Below, piece by piece: positions 49,042 through 59,339 of a DNA stretch of 64,000 bases; the first letter of the stretch is position 1; every line of letters starts with the position of its first letter. The notes beneath the pieces were generated by a model, which did no database searches, had not been told where the DNA came from, and saw nothing but the letters and a program-made list of their open reading frames with translations. Where the stretch lies: assembly GCA_015057115.1 (NCBI GenBank), contig SVEZ01000010.1:1-64000 (forward strand), read 5' to 3'. The stretch comes from Lachnospiraceae bacterium. Lineage in GTDB: Bacteria; Bacillota; Clostridia; Lachnospirales; Lachnospiraceae. The translations under genes were made by a program, and so were the position numbers.

Positions 49042-49980
49042 TTATGCCAGTTGTGCCAAAATCAGCTTTTCCATCTTCTCCATTACCGGAACTTCTAATC
49101 CAAGGCTCTTTGCTTCCCGAATCAAATAACCGCAGAAAGTATCCACCTCACTCTGACGATGGTTTTCCACGTCTCGCTGTAAAGAGCTGGTATCTCCGTC
49201 GGAAAGTTCCTCATAAAAGCGGTGGGTCAGCCAGGTAATATCTTCTTCCCGCATGGCAATACCTTTTGCCACAGCTACGTTATAGGCTTCTCTGGTCAAT
49301 GCCTCATATTCCTTCGCTTTTATCGGATCATCCCGAAGTTGTCCGATGGTATTGGCATACGCCGCCGTCTCCACATTATAAGCGCAGTTCATGATATACT
49401 TTTTCCAAATCTGCCGGTTAATGTCCTCCGCAATGCGGCTCTCAATTTCCGCCGCCTGAAGCAGGGCATCTGTTTCCTTTAACATTGCCTGCTGTTTCTC
49501 ATCCGCTCCATCTATTCCAAGCCACACGATAGTATACATTCCCTGCTGGGTAATGGAATAGTCCGGGTTGGCAAAAGTAATAATATAGATTAAGGAATCC
49601 ACAATCTGTCCCTTTGTCAAAAGCCCTCGTGCACGCTCTCCCGTATCCGCTCCGTTCATCACTGGAATTACCACTGTATGCTCACCTACCGCACCTTCAA
49701 TGCTCTTTAAGGCTTCTTCCAAGGAATAGGTCTTTACACAAACAAAAATATAATCCTGTACCTCTAAGTCTTCTCCTCTGGCCACAACCTTTTCCGGATG
49801 GCAGATTCGCTCCCCCCGATACTCACTGTGAAGCACCAGACCGTTTTTACGGATAGCCTCTCCTCTGGCTCCTCTTGCCACAAAGGTTACATGCTCATAA
49901 TGGTCTGCCAAAAGCGCTCCCAAATAGCCACCAACGCCCCCCAGACCAACCACTGCAATCTTCTTTTCTTTCAAATCCAT
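49042..49980 (-). CDS. panE: Ketopantoate reductase family protein (2-dehydropantoate 2-reductase)
   Basis: KIAVVGLGGVGGYLGALLA; PanE/ApbA architecture. Confidence 0.9.
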   Translation of the reverse strand: MDLKEKKIAVVGLGGVGGYLGALLADHYEHVTFVARGARGEAIRKNGLVLHSEYRGERICHPEKVVARGEDLEVQDYIFVCVKTYSLEEALKSIEGAVGEHTVVIPVMNGADTGERARGLLTKGQIVDSLIYIITFANPDYSITQQGMYTIVWLGIDGADEKQQAMLKETDALLQAAEIESRIAEDINRQIWKKYIMNCAYNVETAAYANTIGQLRDDPIKAKEYEALTREAYNVAVAKGIAMREEDITWLTHRFYEELSDGDTSSLQRDVENHRQSEVDTFCGYLIREAKSLGLEVPVMEKMEKLILAQLA

Positions 49981-50008
49981 CTGTCTTTTCCTTTCCCGCT
50001 TTCTAAAC

Positions 50009-50707
50009 TCATTCTATAATCAACGCCGGCTTAAACCGCAGATAATCTGCGGACACCAAGCTATATTCCACACCATTGACTTCTCCCAAAAAACTGTCCT
50101 GAAAATGCCGTTCCCCATGACAGTGGGAGTAAATCACTTTCTCTACACCATACTCTTCTGCCAACTGTGTAAAGGGACTTTCCTGTTCCCCCACACTGGT
50201 AGGCGGATAATGCAAAAACATAAGAAACTTGTGATACCCCGCCGCCTTTGCCGCTTCAAAGCAAGGACGCAGTCGATCTATTTCCCGCTGCCTTATCATC
50301 AAAAAATGATCGTAGGTATCCTTCCCTTCATAGCAGACACCTTTTGAACCCACCAAAGCATAATCCTCATAGGTTGTAAAATTATTTTGCAAAAAGAACA
50401 ATCTGTCCTCATACCGGGCATTCAGCAAGTGGGTTTTCTCTGCTTTCCAAAATAAATCGTGGTTCCCGCGCAAAAGGATTTTCCGTCCGGGCAGATTTTC
50501 GATAAATTCCAAATCTTTCGTTACGTTGTTCATCCTGCCACCCATGCTGTGATCGCCGGTTATAACTACTGTATCTTCCACCAAAACCCTTTTGTTCCAA
50601 TATTTTTCTATTTTCTTTACATGATTTTTCCAGATCGGATCATATTTCTCCATACTTTTATCTACCATAAGATTCAGGTGGAGATCTCCGATGGCATATA
50701 AGCTCAT
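50009..50707 (-). CDS. Metallophosphoesterase
   Basis: YAIGDLHLN, VVITGDHSMGG, LLRGNHD motifs. Confidence 0.9.
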   Translation of the reverse strand: MSLYAIGDLHLNLMVDKSMEKYDPIWKNHVKKIEKYWNKRVLVEDTVVITGDHSMGGRMNNVTKDLEFIENLPGRKILLRGNHDLFWKAEKTHLLNARYEDRLFFLQNNFTTYEDYALVGSKGVCYEGKDTYDHFLMIRQREIDRLRPCFEAAKAAGYHKFLMFLHYPPTSVGEQESPFTQLAEEYGVEKVIYSHCHGERHFQDSFLGEVNGVEYSLVSADYLRFKPALIIE

Positions 50708-50740
50708 GCTTTTTCCTCGATTCTTTCGTTTCATTTAGAA

Positions 50741-50770
50741 AAGCCGCCGCCATACAACCGGCGACGGCTT
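50741..50770 (-). terminator. Terminator of the 50786-51892 gene
   Basis: AAGCCGTCGCCGG/GGCGGCGGCTTTTC on minus. Confidence 0.8.
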
Positions 50771-50785
50771 CAAATATCTTACAAA

Positions 50786-51892
50786 TTAGTCTTCTTTCTT
50801 AAGGCCAAGGCTCTTAGCAACGTTTACAATGAAGTCCTGTACGTTGGTAACAATACCATGTGCAGATAAGCTTCCTCTGTCAGCCAGCTTGTTAACAACG
50901 AACTCTGCGATATCTACGCAGTAGAAGTATACTTCACGAACGGTTCCGTCCGGCATTACACGGTAAGATGGAGTCATGTTACCGGTTGCAATGGTATGAA
51001 GCATAGTTGCCATACAAATTACGGTTGTTGCTCCACGAACCTCGTCACGCATACGGTTAGCGCCTTCATAAACATCTCCGTAAACCGGAGGTAACGGACC
51101 ATCATCACGAATGGAACCGCATAATACATACGGTACGTTGCACTCTTCCAATGTGGAGATGATACCGCCGTGTAAATTCTCCTGCTTGATGAATTCCTTA
51201 ATGGAACCATAGTAACGAGCACGGTTAATGGTGTCTAAGTGATTGTAGTGACCCATTGGCATGTTCTCGGTTGTGTAAATATCCTGTCCCAAAGCTGTTC
51301 CAAGATAAGCACCTTCCAAATCATGGGTTGCCAATGCATTACCTGCAAGTACTGCATGAACATATCCGTTCTTAATCAATGCGGAGAATGCAGAACGTGC
51401 ATCCTGGTCAAAAGCGAATGCAGGTCCTAAAACCCAAACAATCTTACCATTGTCTCTGTCGTGCTGTAATACATCACGAAGAATATCATAATCTTTAGAG
51501 AATGCAGTTTCTCTGGAACGTCCGGTACGGAATGCGAAGGTATCGTCATTTCCTTCCGGTTTGTCTGTTTCAAAACCGTTTGGATATACATAAATTCCTT
51601 CTTCACACTTCTCGGTTCTTCCTACAACTACCAAATCGCCTTTGTATAAGTTACGGAACTCGATTACCTGAATCTTTCCATCCTTATATACTGCTACACA
51701 GTCCATACGGCTTTCTTCAGCGAAAAGCCATTTTCCGTCAATCTTGAAATATTCCGGATAAATGCTCATTGCATGATACTGTTCCGGTGCCACACCATCG
51801 CGTGGGCAAGCCTCTAATTTACAGTTCGGTGCATTCACAAAAATCTCCTGGGTAAAATCCGGAGCGGTATATTTTGCTAATTTTAAGCTCAT
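50786..51892 (-). CDS. LOR/SDH (TIGR00300-like) ornithine cyclodeaminase family protein
   Basis: CPRDGVAPEQYHAMSIYPEYFKIDGKW and VLAGNALATHDLEGAYLGTALG regions recalled from the family. Confidence 0.8.
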   Translation of the reverse strand: MSLKLAKYTAPDFTQEIFVNAPNCKLEACPRDGVAPEQYHAMSIYPEYFKIDGKWLFAEESRMDCVAVYKDGKIQVIEFRNLYKGDLVVVGRTEKCEEGIYVYPNGFETDKPEGNDDTFAFRTGRSRETAFSKDYDILRDVLQHDRDNGKIVWVLGPAFAFDQDARSAFSALIKNGYVHAVLAGNALATHDLEGAYLGTALGQDIYTTENMPMGHYNHLDTINRARYYGSIKEFIKQENLHGGIISTLEECNVPYVLCGSIRDDGPLPPVYGDVYEGANRMRDEVRGATTVICMATMLHTIATGNMTPSYRVMPDGTVREVYFYCVDIAEFVVNKLADRGSLSAHGIVTNVQDFIVNVAKSLGLKKED

Positions 51893-52030
51893 ATTATTCC
51901 TCCCTATACTACAAAAATCATTTACTACCTTATATCCGCTATATACTATTAAAACAAAAACTTGACAATATTGCAACCCCTAACCCGTGTTTTTTTTATG
52001 TTCTTAAGGTGCAATTTAACAGGACAAAAC

Positions 52031-52057
52031 GGGTGCTTTACTTATCATAAAGCACCC
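52031..52057 (-). terminator. Terminator of chemoreceptor gene
   Basis: GGGTGCTTTA-tgataag-TAAAGCACCC followed by GTTTTG on minus. Confidence 0.85.
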
Positions 52058-52083
52058 GCAATTTCTGTCAGATTATATGCTGT

Positions 52084-54075
52084 TTATAACTGGAATCGAT
52101 CCACAACTGCATTCAAATCCTGTACCACATGTTCAAGCTGAGTCATGGCACTTCCAATATTCTCAATCTCAGCATTCTGCTGTTCCATCTTGGATGCAAT
52201 TTCCTGACTGGAAGCAGATAACTCTTCCGTCTCGCTGGAGATATCGGAGAACTTGTCTACAACCACTTCCTTGCTGCTGTTTAAGTTATTCAATGCATCA
52301 CCTACAGAACTGATATCTGCACTTACCTGAGATATCTTATCCATAATTCCTGCAAAGATTTCCTGGGTTGTATCCATAGCTTCGATACACTCGTCTGTCT
52401 TACCCTGCATCTGGCCCATCTGACCGGTTACATTTCCGATTTCAACCTGAATTTCGGAAATAATAGTGGTAATCTCGCCGGTTGCACTGGCTGTCTGCTC
52501 TGCAAGCTTTCCAATCTCTTCCGCAACTACTGCGAATCCTCTTCCGGCCTCTCCTGCACGGGCAGCCTCGATAGAAGCATTTAATGCTAACAGAGAAGTC
52601 TGCTCTGCAATGGAACTAATGGTCTGGCTGATGCCGTCGATGGAGGTAGATTTCTGTGACAAGCTCTGTACGCTGCTGCTTGCAACCTGCTGAATCTCCT
52701 GAGTTTCTCTAACCTGAGTTGCCAACTGCTGGATAGATGTTCTTCCGCTTGCAGTTGCCTTAATGGATTCTTCTGCTGCTTCACGCATACCGGAGGTCTT
52801 CTCGGAAATGTTATCCATTTCAAATGCAAAGTTGTTCAGGTTCTCATTTGCAATCTGGGTCTGCTCTGCAACTTCACTTACTGCAATACTTACCTGCTGG
52901 ATGGTATCCACTACGGAAGCATTATTATCAACAGAGTGTTCCACGGAACCATATACATTATTAAATTCGTCCGCCAAAATAGAGGTGACATTTACTAACT
53001 GTTCAATAATATCATGTAATTCTTTACTTAAGGATGCAACCGCCATCTTCATGGCACTGATTTCATCGTGTCTTCTGTCAGGCTTTACTTCTTCCACCTT
53101 AAGTTCAAGATCCTTCAGTCGCATAATCTGCTTCTGCATTGCAATAATCGGTTTGGTAATGCTTCTTCCGAACAGCGCAATGATAATTGCGGAAAGAACA
53201 CCAAGTACAATTGCAATGATAACTAATCCGCGAACGGTATTATTAACCGCCTTGGTATATACACTGGTAGGTGTTACGGTGTATATCATCCAACCGTTGG
53301 ATGGGATTTCTGCGCCCTTAATATATTTGGTCTTACCATCATAATCCTTAAAGGATCCACCGGATTTCATTGCTCCGGTATATTTGCCGCCCAATACATC
53401 ATTAATGGTATGAACGGTTTCATCTTTCATTACAAATTCATCATTTGGATGTAATACAATGGTTCCATCGTCAGTAGTCATAAACGCGTAGGTTCCATCA
53501 CTGGTATCAACCGTTTCATCCAACATGGTAAATAAAGTATCCAAAGAAAGGTCTTCACCAACTACACCATTGTTTCCCGGTCTCTGGAAAGCTCTTGCTG
53601 CGGTAATAACCATTCCGCCTGTAAGAGTATCTACATACGGTGCTGTAAATACCTTCTTATCGGGAGATGCCTGCGCATCGGTATTCCAAGGACGGGTAGT
53701 ATAATCGAAATCCGCCGGAAGCTCCGCATCAATACAAAGATGCTTGTCTGAAGAAAATCCGGTATAAATAATCTGAATATTGTCCGACCCTTTCTTCGCC
53801 TGAATACAATATTCCAAAACTTTTTCATAATCTACTTCACCTAACCCCGCCATATATGCTGCTGTATAATCTACGACGGATGTCTCCCGCTCCATCCACG
53901 CATTCACTGCGGCAGCATAATGAGATGTCCTACTCTGCTGTAACGCACTGTAGTTGGTATTGGTTGACGTTGTCATCTGCATCGCTGCAAACACAGATGC
54001 AATCACAACGGCGCCAATACAAATTCCGGAAAAGAGTACTATCAATCTGGTACGAATACTTTTCACTTTTTTCAT
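52084..54075 (-). CDS. Methyl-accepting chemotaxis protein
   Basis: dCache sensor plus [39 protein letters not shown]. Confidence 0.95.
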   Translation of the reverse strand: MKKVKSIRTRLIVLFSGICIGAVVIASVFAAMQMTTSTNTNYSALQQSRTSHYAAAVNAWMERETSVVDYTAAYMAGLGEVDYEKVLEYCIQAKKGSDNIQIIYTGFSSDKHLCIDAELPADFDYTTRPWNTDAQASPDKKVFTAPYVDTLTGGMVITAARAFQRPGNNGVVGEDLSLDTLFTMLDETVDTSDGTYAFMTTDDGTIVLHPNDEFVMKDETVHTINDVLGGKYTGAMKSGGSFKDYDGKTKYIKGAEIPSNGWMIYTVTPTSVYTKAVNNTVRGLVIIAIVLGVLSAIIIALFGRSITKPIIAMQKQIMRLKDLELKVEEVKPDRRHDEISAMKMAVASLSKELHDIIEQLVNVTSILADEFNNVYGSVEHSVDNNASVVDTIQQVSIAVSEVAEQTQIANENLNNFAFEMDNISEKTSGMREAAEESIKATASGRTSIQQLATQVRETQEIQQVASSSVQSLSQKSTSIDGISQTISSIAEQTSLLALNASIEAARAGEAGRGFAVVAEEIGKLAEQTASATGEITTIISEIQVEIGNVTGQMGQMQGKTDECIEAMDTTQEIFAGIMDKISQVSADISSVGDALNNLNSSKEVVVDKFSDISSETEELSASSQEIASKMEQQNAEIENIGSAMTQLEHVVQDLNAVVDRFQL

Positions 54076-54202
54076 GATGTCCACCTCACACTCTCATTAG
54101 TCTGAAACTATGTTGCTAATACGCTTGTAGTCTACGGAATAATTCTACCAAGATATTGTGATTTTTTCTTGAACGTCATGTGTCAGTTCTAAATTTTTTT
54201 CG

Positions 54203-55120
54203 CTATCTCTCGTTATTTTCTGACTTCTTATCCGATTTATTGAACATGTAAATACCAAGCAGGGTTACAAGGATTCCCACCCCATGCCAAATGCTGAAGT
54301 TTTCCTTTAAAAAGATTACACCGGCAGCCACGGAAATTACCGCTGTCAGATTGGCAAAAGACGCTGTTTCCTGACTGGTCATGCCACCTGCGGCATAATT
54401 CAGACAGAAAAATGCTACCACGGAGGAAAGGATTGAGAGGTAAAACAGTGCCACCAAAAATTCCGTTTTTGCAAAAAGCGGTAAAATTAAGGTCACATCT
54501 CCATTTAACTTCGCCACACCCAATACAGCAAACACTACTGCTGCCAAAAAGAACATGGTATAGGTTCTCTCAAAAGGCGTAAAGTCCTCCGCATATTTTC
54601 TGGTCAGTACATTAAACATGGAGCCGCAGAAAACCGCTACACAAAGGCACAGCACGCCAAAAAGTGTGACGCCCCCTTCACTTCTCTCAGACAGAGAAAG
54701 AATTGATACTCCCACCACCGAAATCACTGCAAATACCAGCTTCTTCGGCACAAAAGACTCTTTATTGACAGGTATGGACAATAAATATGCCACCACCGGT
54801 ATGATACCGATCATCATACCGGAAAAAGAGGAGCTGGTACTTTTAATACCATAATTCTCCGCCAAAAAGTATACTACCGGCTGGCAAATTCCAATAGCTA
54901 AAAGGGGAAGAAGCTTCTTCCCCTTTAGGTTTAATTTACCCACTTTAAAAATTGCCAGGCAAGTCAGTATGAAAAAACTCACCATAAACCGGATGCCTAA
55001 AAACACCTCCGGTGAGGTATAGGAAAGAGCAATCTTACTGGCCATAAAACTGAAACCAAAGATTGTATTTCCCAGAATAATTGCTAAATAAGATTTCTTC
55101 CTTTTACTTAACGTTCCCAT
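54203..55120 (-). CDS. EamA/DMT family transporter
   Basis: Duplicated EamA helices; 305 aa. Confidence 0.9.
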   Translation of the reverse strand: MGTLSKRKKSYLAIILGNTIFGFSFMASKIALSYTSPEVFLGIRFMVSFFILTCLAIFKVGKLNLKGKKLLPLLAIGICQPVVYFLAENYGIKSTSSSFSGMMIGIIPVVAYLLSIPVNKESFVPKKLVFAVISVVGVSILSLSERSEGGVTLFGVLCLCVAVFCGSMFNVLTRKYAEDFTPFERTYTMFFLAAVVFAVLGVAKLNGDVTLILPLFAKTEFLVALFYLSILSSVVAFFCLNYAAGGMTSQETASFANLTAVISVAAGVIFLKENFSIWHGVGILVTLLGIYMFNKSDKKSENNER

Positions 55121-56706
55121 TTATCACATAAGGCATTGATCTGATCCGCAAATTTTCCCAGATCTTTATTAGCCATTCCTTTACATTTATGTATTACTGC
55201 CATCAGCCTCTCCCCTGCAAGTACCAGACGATCAAACACGTTATTGGTACGAAGCTTCTGTGCTTTTTTCTCTACTTTAATGTGGCTGCCTTCCGCCACC
55301 TGTGTTCCGCTTATAAGGTCAAAAGCGTCTCCACTGTATGGTGCGTAAGCCTCCAGACCAAGGTCTCTTTTCAGATGGTCCGCAAAGCCCACTGCAGTGG
55401 TTTCTTCACCATGCACCACAAAAACCTTCTGGGGCTTTTTCGTAAAAGATGCAATCCATTCGGTTAAATGATTGTAATCCGCATGACCGCTGATTCCAGG
55501 AAGATTTACAATAGGCGCTTTTACCTCTACTTCTTCTCCGAAAAGTCTTACACTCTGCACACCACCCAACAGCGCATGACCTAAGGTTCCCGGAACCTGA
55601 TAACCCACAAAGAGAATGGTGGACTCCGGTCTCCACAGATTATGCTTCAGATGGTGGCGGATACGTCCCGCCTCACACATACCGGAAGCGGAAAGAATAA
55701 CCTTTGGCTTCGGGTCATAGTTAATGGCACGGGATTCATCACTGGTTACCGCTGTCTTTAATCCCTCAAAACGGATGGGATTCACACCGGAGCTTACCAA
55801 ATGACTGGCCTCTGTATTAAAGCAATCCTCCACATTCTTATGGAAAACACCGGTTGCTTCAATGGCCATGGGGCTGTCAATCCATACTTCAAAATGCTGA
55901 TATTCCGGTAAAAGTGCCTCTGCCTTAATTCTTCGCATAAAGTAAAGAAGCTCCTGGGTTCTACCTACAGAAAATGCAGGAATTACCAGGTTACCTCCCC
56001 TGTCAAAGGTTGATTTGATAAGTTTGGCCAATTCCACCGCATAATCCGGCGGTGTATCGTGGTTACGATTACCATAAGTAGATTCCATAACCACAAAATC
56101 CGCATCTTTAATATATTCCGGATTCTTAATAAGCGGTCGGTTTCCATTTCCGATATCACCGGAAAAAACAATTTTACGGGTTGTTTTATTCTCTGTAATC
56201 CACATTTCTATGGAAGAAGATCCCAAAAGATGTCCCGCATCCACAAAACGCACGGAAAGTCCCGGGCAAACATCAATCAAATCATGATAATTGCAGGACG
56301 TAAAATGCTCTAAAACCCCGTTGGCATCATCCAAATTATACAGTGGAACAATCAAATCCTTACCGGCACGACGGCCTTTTCGGTTCTTCCACTCCGCTTC
56401 AAACATCTGGATATGGGCGGAATCTTTCAACATAATGCTACACAACTCGCATGTTGCCTTGGTTGCGAAAATCTCTCCCCTGAATCCATGGCTGTATAAC
56501 AAAGGAAGCAAACCGGAATGATCAATATGTGCATGGGTTATAAAAACATAATCAATCAATGCCGGATTCACCGGAATCTCCTGATTTACATAAAGGTCCG
56601 GTCCCTGTTCCATACCACAATCCACCAGAATGTGCTTGTCGTTAAACTTCAAATAATGACAGCTTCCCGTAACCTCACGGTCAGCGCCCAAAAATTCAAG
56701 TATCAT
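55108..56706 (-). CDS. MBL-fold RNA-specificity (CPSF/Beta-CASP) metallo-hydrolase
   Basis: THAHIDHSGLLPLL, GDIGNGNRPL, ILSASGMCEAGRIRHHLKHNL, SGHADYNHL. Confidence 0.95.
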   Translation of the reverse strand: MILEFLGADREVTGSCHYLKFNDKHILVDCGMEQGPDLYVNQEIPVNPALIDYVFITHAHIDHSGLLPLLYSHGFRGEIFATKATCELCSIMLKDSAHIQMFEAEWKNRKGRRAGKDLIVPLYNLDDANGVLEHFTSCNYHDLIDVCPGLSVRFVDAGHLLGSSSIEMWITENKTTRKIVFSGDIGNGNRPLIKNPEYIKDADFVVMESTYGNRNHDTPPDYAVELAKLIKSTFDRGGNLVIPAFSVGRTQELLYFMRRIKAEALLPEYQHFEVWIDSPMAIEATGVFHKNVEDCFNTEASHLVSSGVNPIRFEGLKTAVTSDESRAINYDPKPKVILSASGMCEAGRIRHHLKHNLWRPESTILFVGYQVPGTLGHALLGGVQSVRLFGEEVEVKAPIVNLPGISGHADYNHLTEWIASFTKKPQKVFVVHGEETTAVGFADHLKRDLGLEAYAPYSGDAFDLISGTQVAEGSHIKVEKKAQKLRTNNVFDRLVLAGERLMAVIHKCKGMANKDLGKFADQINALCDKWER

Positions 56707-56726
56707 AGGTCACACTCCTATACATA

Positions 56727-56773
56727 TTAAGATAGTTTTATCTTAACATAGATGTGGTATATTCACAAGGCAA
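56727..56773 (-). promoter_or_regulatory. Promoter with perfect 8-bp inverted repeat at the start site
   Basis: Minus TTGCCT-17-TATGTT; TTAAGATA-N4-TATCTTAA at 56727-56746. Confidence 0.55.
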
Positions 56774-56777
56774 CGCC

Positions 56778-58001
56778 CTATTTTTCATACAATAGTCTAA
56801 ATTGCTTTTTATCCACCAATGCCAGCAGGAAAACGATACCGATTGCCAGCGCGCCAACGACACCAATCATCTCCCATGCCACGGTAAATCCCTTCGTATC
56901 CACCAGTTTTCCCACTACCAGATTTCCGATGGCAGAAAAACCGCCGTTAAAAATCATAAGTATGGAATTTACACGTCCCCAATGGGTTGAGGGAATTCGC
57001 CTTGTCATATAAGGCGAACCACCCAACACATTGAAAATTTCTCCAAGAGTAAACACTGTCATAAAAAGGAAATACAAAAGAATCATCCGTCCTGCAAAGC
57101 TGCAGCTAAAAAGTCCCGCAACAATCAAGGTCTCGCCGATTACCATCTTTCGAACGTCTTTTATTCTTCCAAAAGCAGCGGTAATAAGTGGTGTTCCCAC
57201 AACCACCACAAATCCATTGATACTGGTCATCATACCAAACCAGGTTGCTCCATCCGCACCGTACAAATTCTCCATATTAAGCGGCAACAGATAGTTAAAC
57301 TGGGAGTACACCAATCCCGCAAACCCGGTTGCGATAAAATATAAGAAGAAGGTTTTTCTCTCTTTTAAAACTTCCCATAATTTTACGCCTTCTTTCTTTT
57401 CCTCGTACTCGCTGACATGCTTTTTATCCACCTGCAATCTTTTTACAAAGAGGAAAATCAACACTGTGGATGAAAAGGTTGCAAGGGAAGTAATAATAAA
57501 TGCCAGCCACAAATAGTGCTTAAACAACAATCCCCCCAATGTGGGCGCCAGCACCAATCCCAGGTTTCCGCCTAAATACTGCAAGCTGTAGGCATGTTCT
57601 CTGCTGTCACCGTCACTCAAATCCGCCACAATGGCATCATAGGACGGTCCCTCAATGGTGGCAAACACGCCCGCCACATAGAACAGCACGACACTGATAA
57701 AAGACAGCGGTATGATACCACTTATGAAAAAGCAGATAACCGTTACCATATCACAGCAAATAATGACCCACTTCCGGTTCAGGGTATCTGCCACTTTTCC
57801 GCCAAGTAAAACCGCCGGCAACTGCACAATTCCCATAACCATGGAAATTGTGGCAATGGTGGTGGCGGAATATCCTAATTTATTTTTTAATATCAGGGTC
57901 ATAATCGGCCAGATAAGAGAGCCCATGCTGGTTACGATACGACCGAAAAACAGGATATAAATTTCCCTGCTCAAGTTTTTGTATTGCTGTAAAAATCTCA
58001 T
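56778..58001 (-). CDS. MFS transporter
   Basis: 12-TM-like; GGKVADTLNRKWVIICCD. Confidence 0.92.
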   Translation of the reverse strand: MRFLQQYKNLSREIYILFFGRIVTSMGSLIWPIMTLILKNKLGYSATTIATISMVMGIVQLPAVLLGGKVADTLNRKWVIICCDMVTVICFFISGIIPLSFISVVLFYVAGVFATIEGPSYDAIVADLSDGDSREHAYSLQYLGGNLGLVLAPTLGGLLFKHYLWLAFIITSLATFSSTVLIFLFVKRLQVDKKHVSEYEEKKEGVKLWEVLKERKTFFLYFIATGFAGLVYSQFNYLLPLNMENLYGADGATWFGMMTSINGFVVVVGTPLITAAFGRIKDVRKMVIGETLIVAGLFSCSFAGRMILLYFLFMTVFTLGEIFNVLGGSPYMTRRIPSTHWGRVNSILMIFNGGFSAIGNLVVGKLVDTKGFTVAWEMIGVVGALAIGIVFLLALVDKKQFRLLYEK

Positions 58002-58111
58002 ATGTTGCTCCTTTTTATTTCTCTTTTCTTCCCCTTTACACTTTTGAGGTGTTGATTTTCAATTTCCCGTACACGAAATGCCAGCTCTTCGAATTCTTTT
58101 TCATTTTTCAC
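57998..58111 (-). CDS. 37-aa micro-ORF overlapping both neighbours by 4 nt (not in ORF track)
   Basis: GTG start overlaps GNAT stop (GTGA), TGA stop overlaps MFS start (ATGA): MKNEKEFEELAFRVREIENQHLKSVKGKKREIKRSNI*. Confidence 0.5.
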   Translation of the reverse strand: MKNEKEFEELAFRVREIENQHLKSVKGKKREIKRSNI

Positions 58112-58590
58112 CTGTTCTCATAGATTTTTTGAAACAGCAAAACCGGCGCTCCTTCCGTATTACACTCCTCTTTAACAAGTGTAAAACCATGTTTTTGAAG
58201 GATTCTTTGGGAACCGATATTCGCAGGATCTGTAATGGCATTTACTTGCTCTCCGTTTTTTAACATCTTTAGTAGCTTTCCAACTAACGCCGTACCATAG
58301 CCCTGATTCCAATACTTAGGAAGAAGCATGTATTCGATTTCGGCAACGCTATCTTCCTCGTTCCAAAGGATTGCTCCCATCCCAATATACTCTTCTTCCT
58401 CTTCTCCAACGAAAACCTTATACGTGCCAAATGGTAATTCTGACACATTTTGCCTGACTATCCATTGAAAAAGCATGTTTGCTTCCTCTGGGGTGAAAGT
58501 GCGTCCATAATTCATCTGCATTAGCTTTTCGTTAAAAACAAGCTGTGTATAAAGCTGTTTGTCACTTTCCTTATATTTTTCCAATCTCAT
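58108..58590 (-). CDS. GNAT family N-acetyltransferase
   Basis: LLPKYWNQGYGTALVGKLL, NIGSQRILQKHGFTLV. Confidence 0.9.
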   Translation of the reverse strand: MRLEKYKESDKQLYTQLVFNEKLMQMNYGRTFTPEEANMLFQWIVRQNVSELPFGTYKVFVGEEEEEYIGMGAILWNEEDSVAEIEYMLLPKYWNQGYGTALVGKLLKMLKNGEQVNAITDPANIGSQRILQKHGFTLVKEECNTEGAPVLLFQKIYENR

Positions 58591-58617
58591 CTCTCATTGT
58601 CCCTCGCCTGTGATGAG

Positions 58618-59085
58618 TCAGTCTTCTTTTTCCTTGTATACCACTTCAAATTCTTCGCAAAGCAGCTCAAGGTTCTCATCAAATGGTTTTCCGATTTCCT
58701 TTAATTCCTCCCCGAAGAATGCCACGTGTACTTTTTTCCAATACTCATAAGACCGGTCACCTTCCCCTTCTTTGTAGGCATGCTCACGGGTTACATCTTT
58801 AAATAGTGTACGATATACCTTTGTTGTTTTGGTGATGCAAACGGCATTCTCGTCTTCATCCAGAATGATGTTGTATTCGCCCACCTTCGGTATTTTTTCA
58901 CCCTCCAGCTCATACCACAAATACGCGGAACAGGTGGCCGTCTTAATACCATCCTTCACAAGCTGCGCCAATCCATTCGGATCACCTCCAAAACACCATG
59001 CCTCATACTCTCCGGTTAAACCGGATAACTCCCACATTTTTTCTGCTGTCATTTCTTTTCCTCCATCTTTCTCATCACAATTCAT
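58618..59085 (-). CDS. ASCH domain protein
   Basis: LVKDGIKTATCSAYLWYELEGEKIPKVGEYNIILDED. Confidence 0.85.
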   Translation of the reverse strand: MNCDEKDGGKEMTAEKMWELSGLTGEYEAWCFGGDPNGLAQLVKDGIKTATCSAYLWYELEGEKIPKVGEYNIILDEDENAVCITKTTKVYRTLFKDVTREHAYKEGEGDRSYEYWKKVHVAFFGEELKEIGKPFDENLELLCEEFEVVYKEKED

Positions 59086-59092
59086 TTTCTTA

Positions 59093-59311
59093 CTACTTCA
59101 GCTTCAATACTGCCACAATTTCGTCGCCATCCATTTCGCCGTTTTCCACAAAACCGAATGATTCGTACAACGCCTTTGCCACTGTATTTTCCGGCTCGTA
59201 GGAAAGTGCGCAATATTCCGCCTGTCCCTGCGGCCAGGTTTTAATGAACTCCAGCGCCAACCGTACGGCTTCCCTGCCGAAGCCCTTACCTTGAAACTTC
59301 TTGTCAATCAT
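59093..59311 (-). pseudogene. 5'-truncated GNAT acetyltransferase remnant
   Basis: Begins within the acetyl-CoA motif (LMIDKKFQGKGFGREAVRLALEFI...) directly after the M29 gene; N-terminal half absent. Confidence 0.7.
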
Positions 59312-59339
59312 CAATCGCTTTTTTCCAAATGTATCATAT

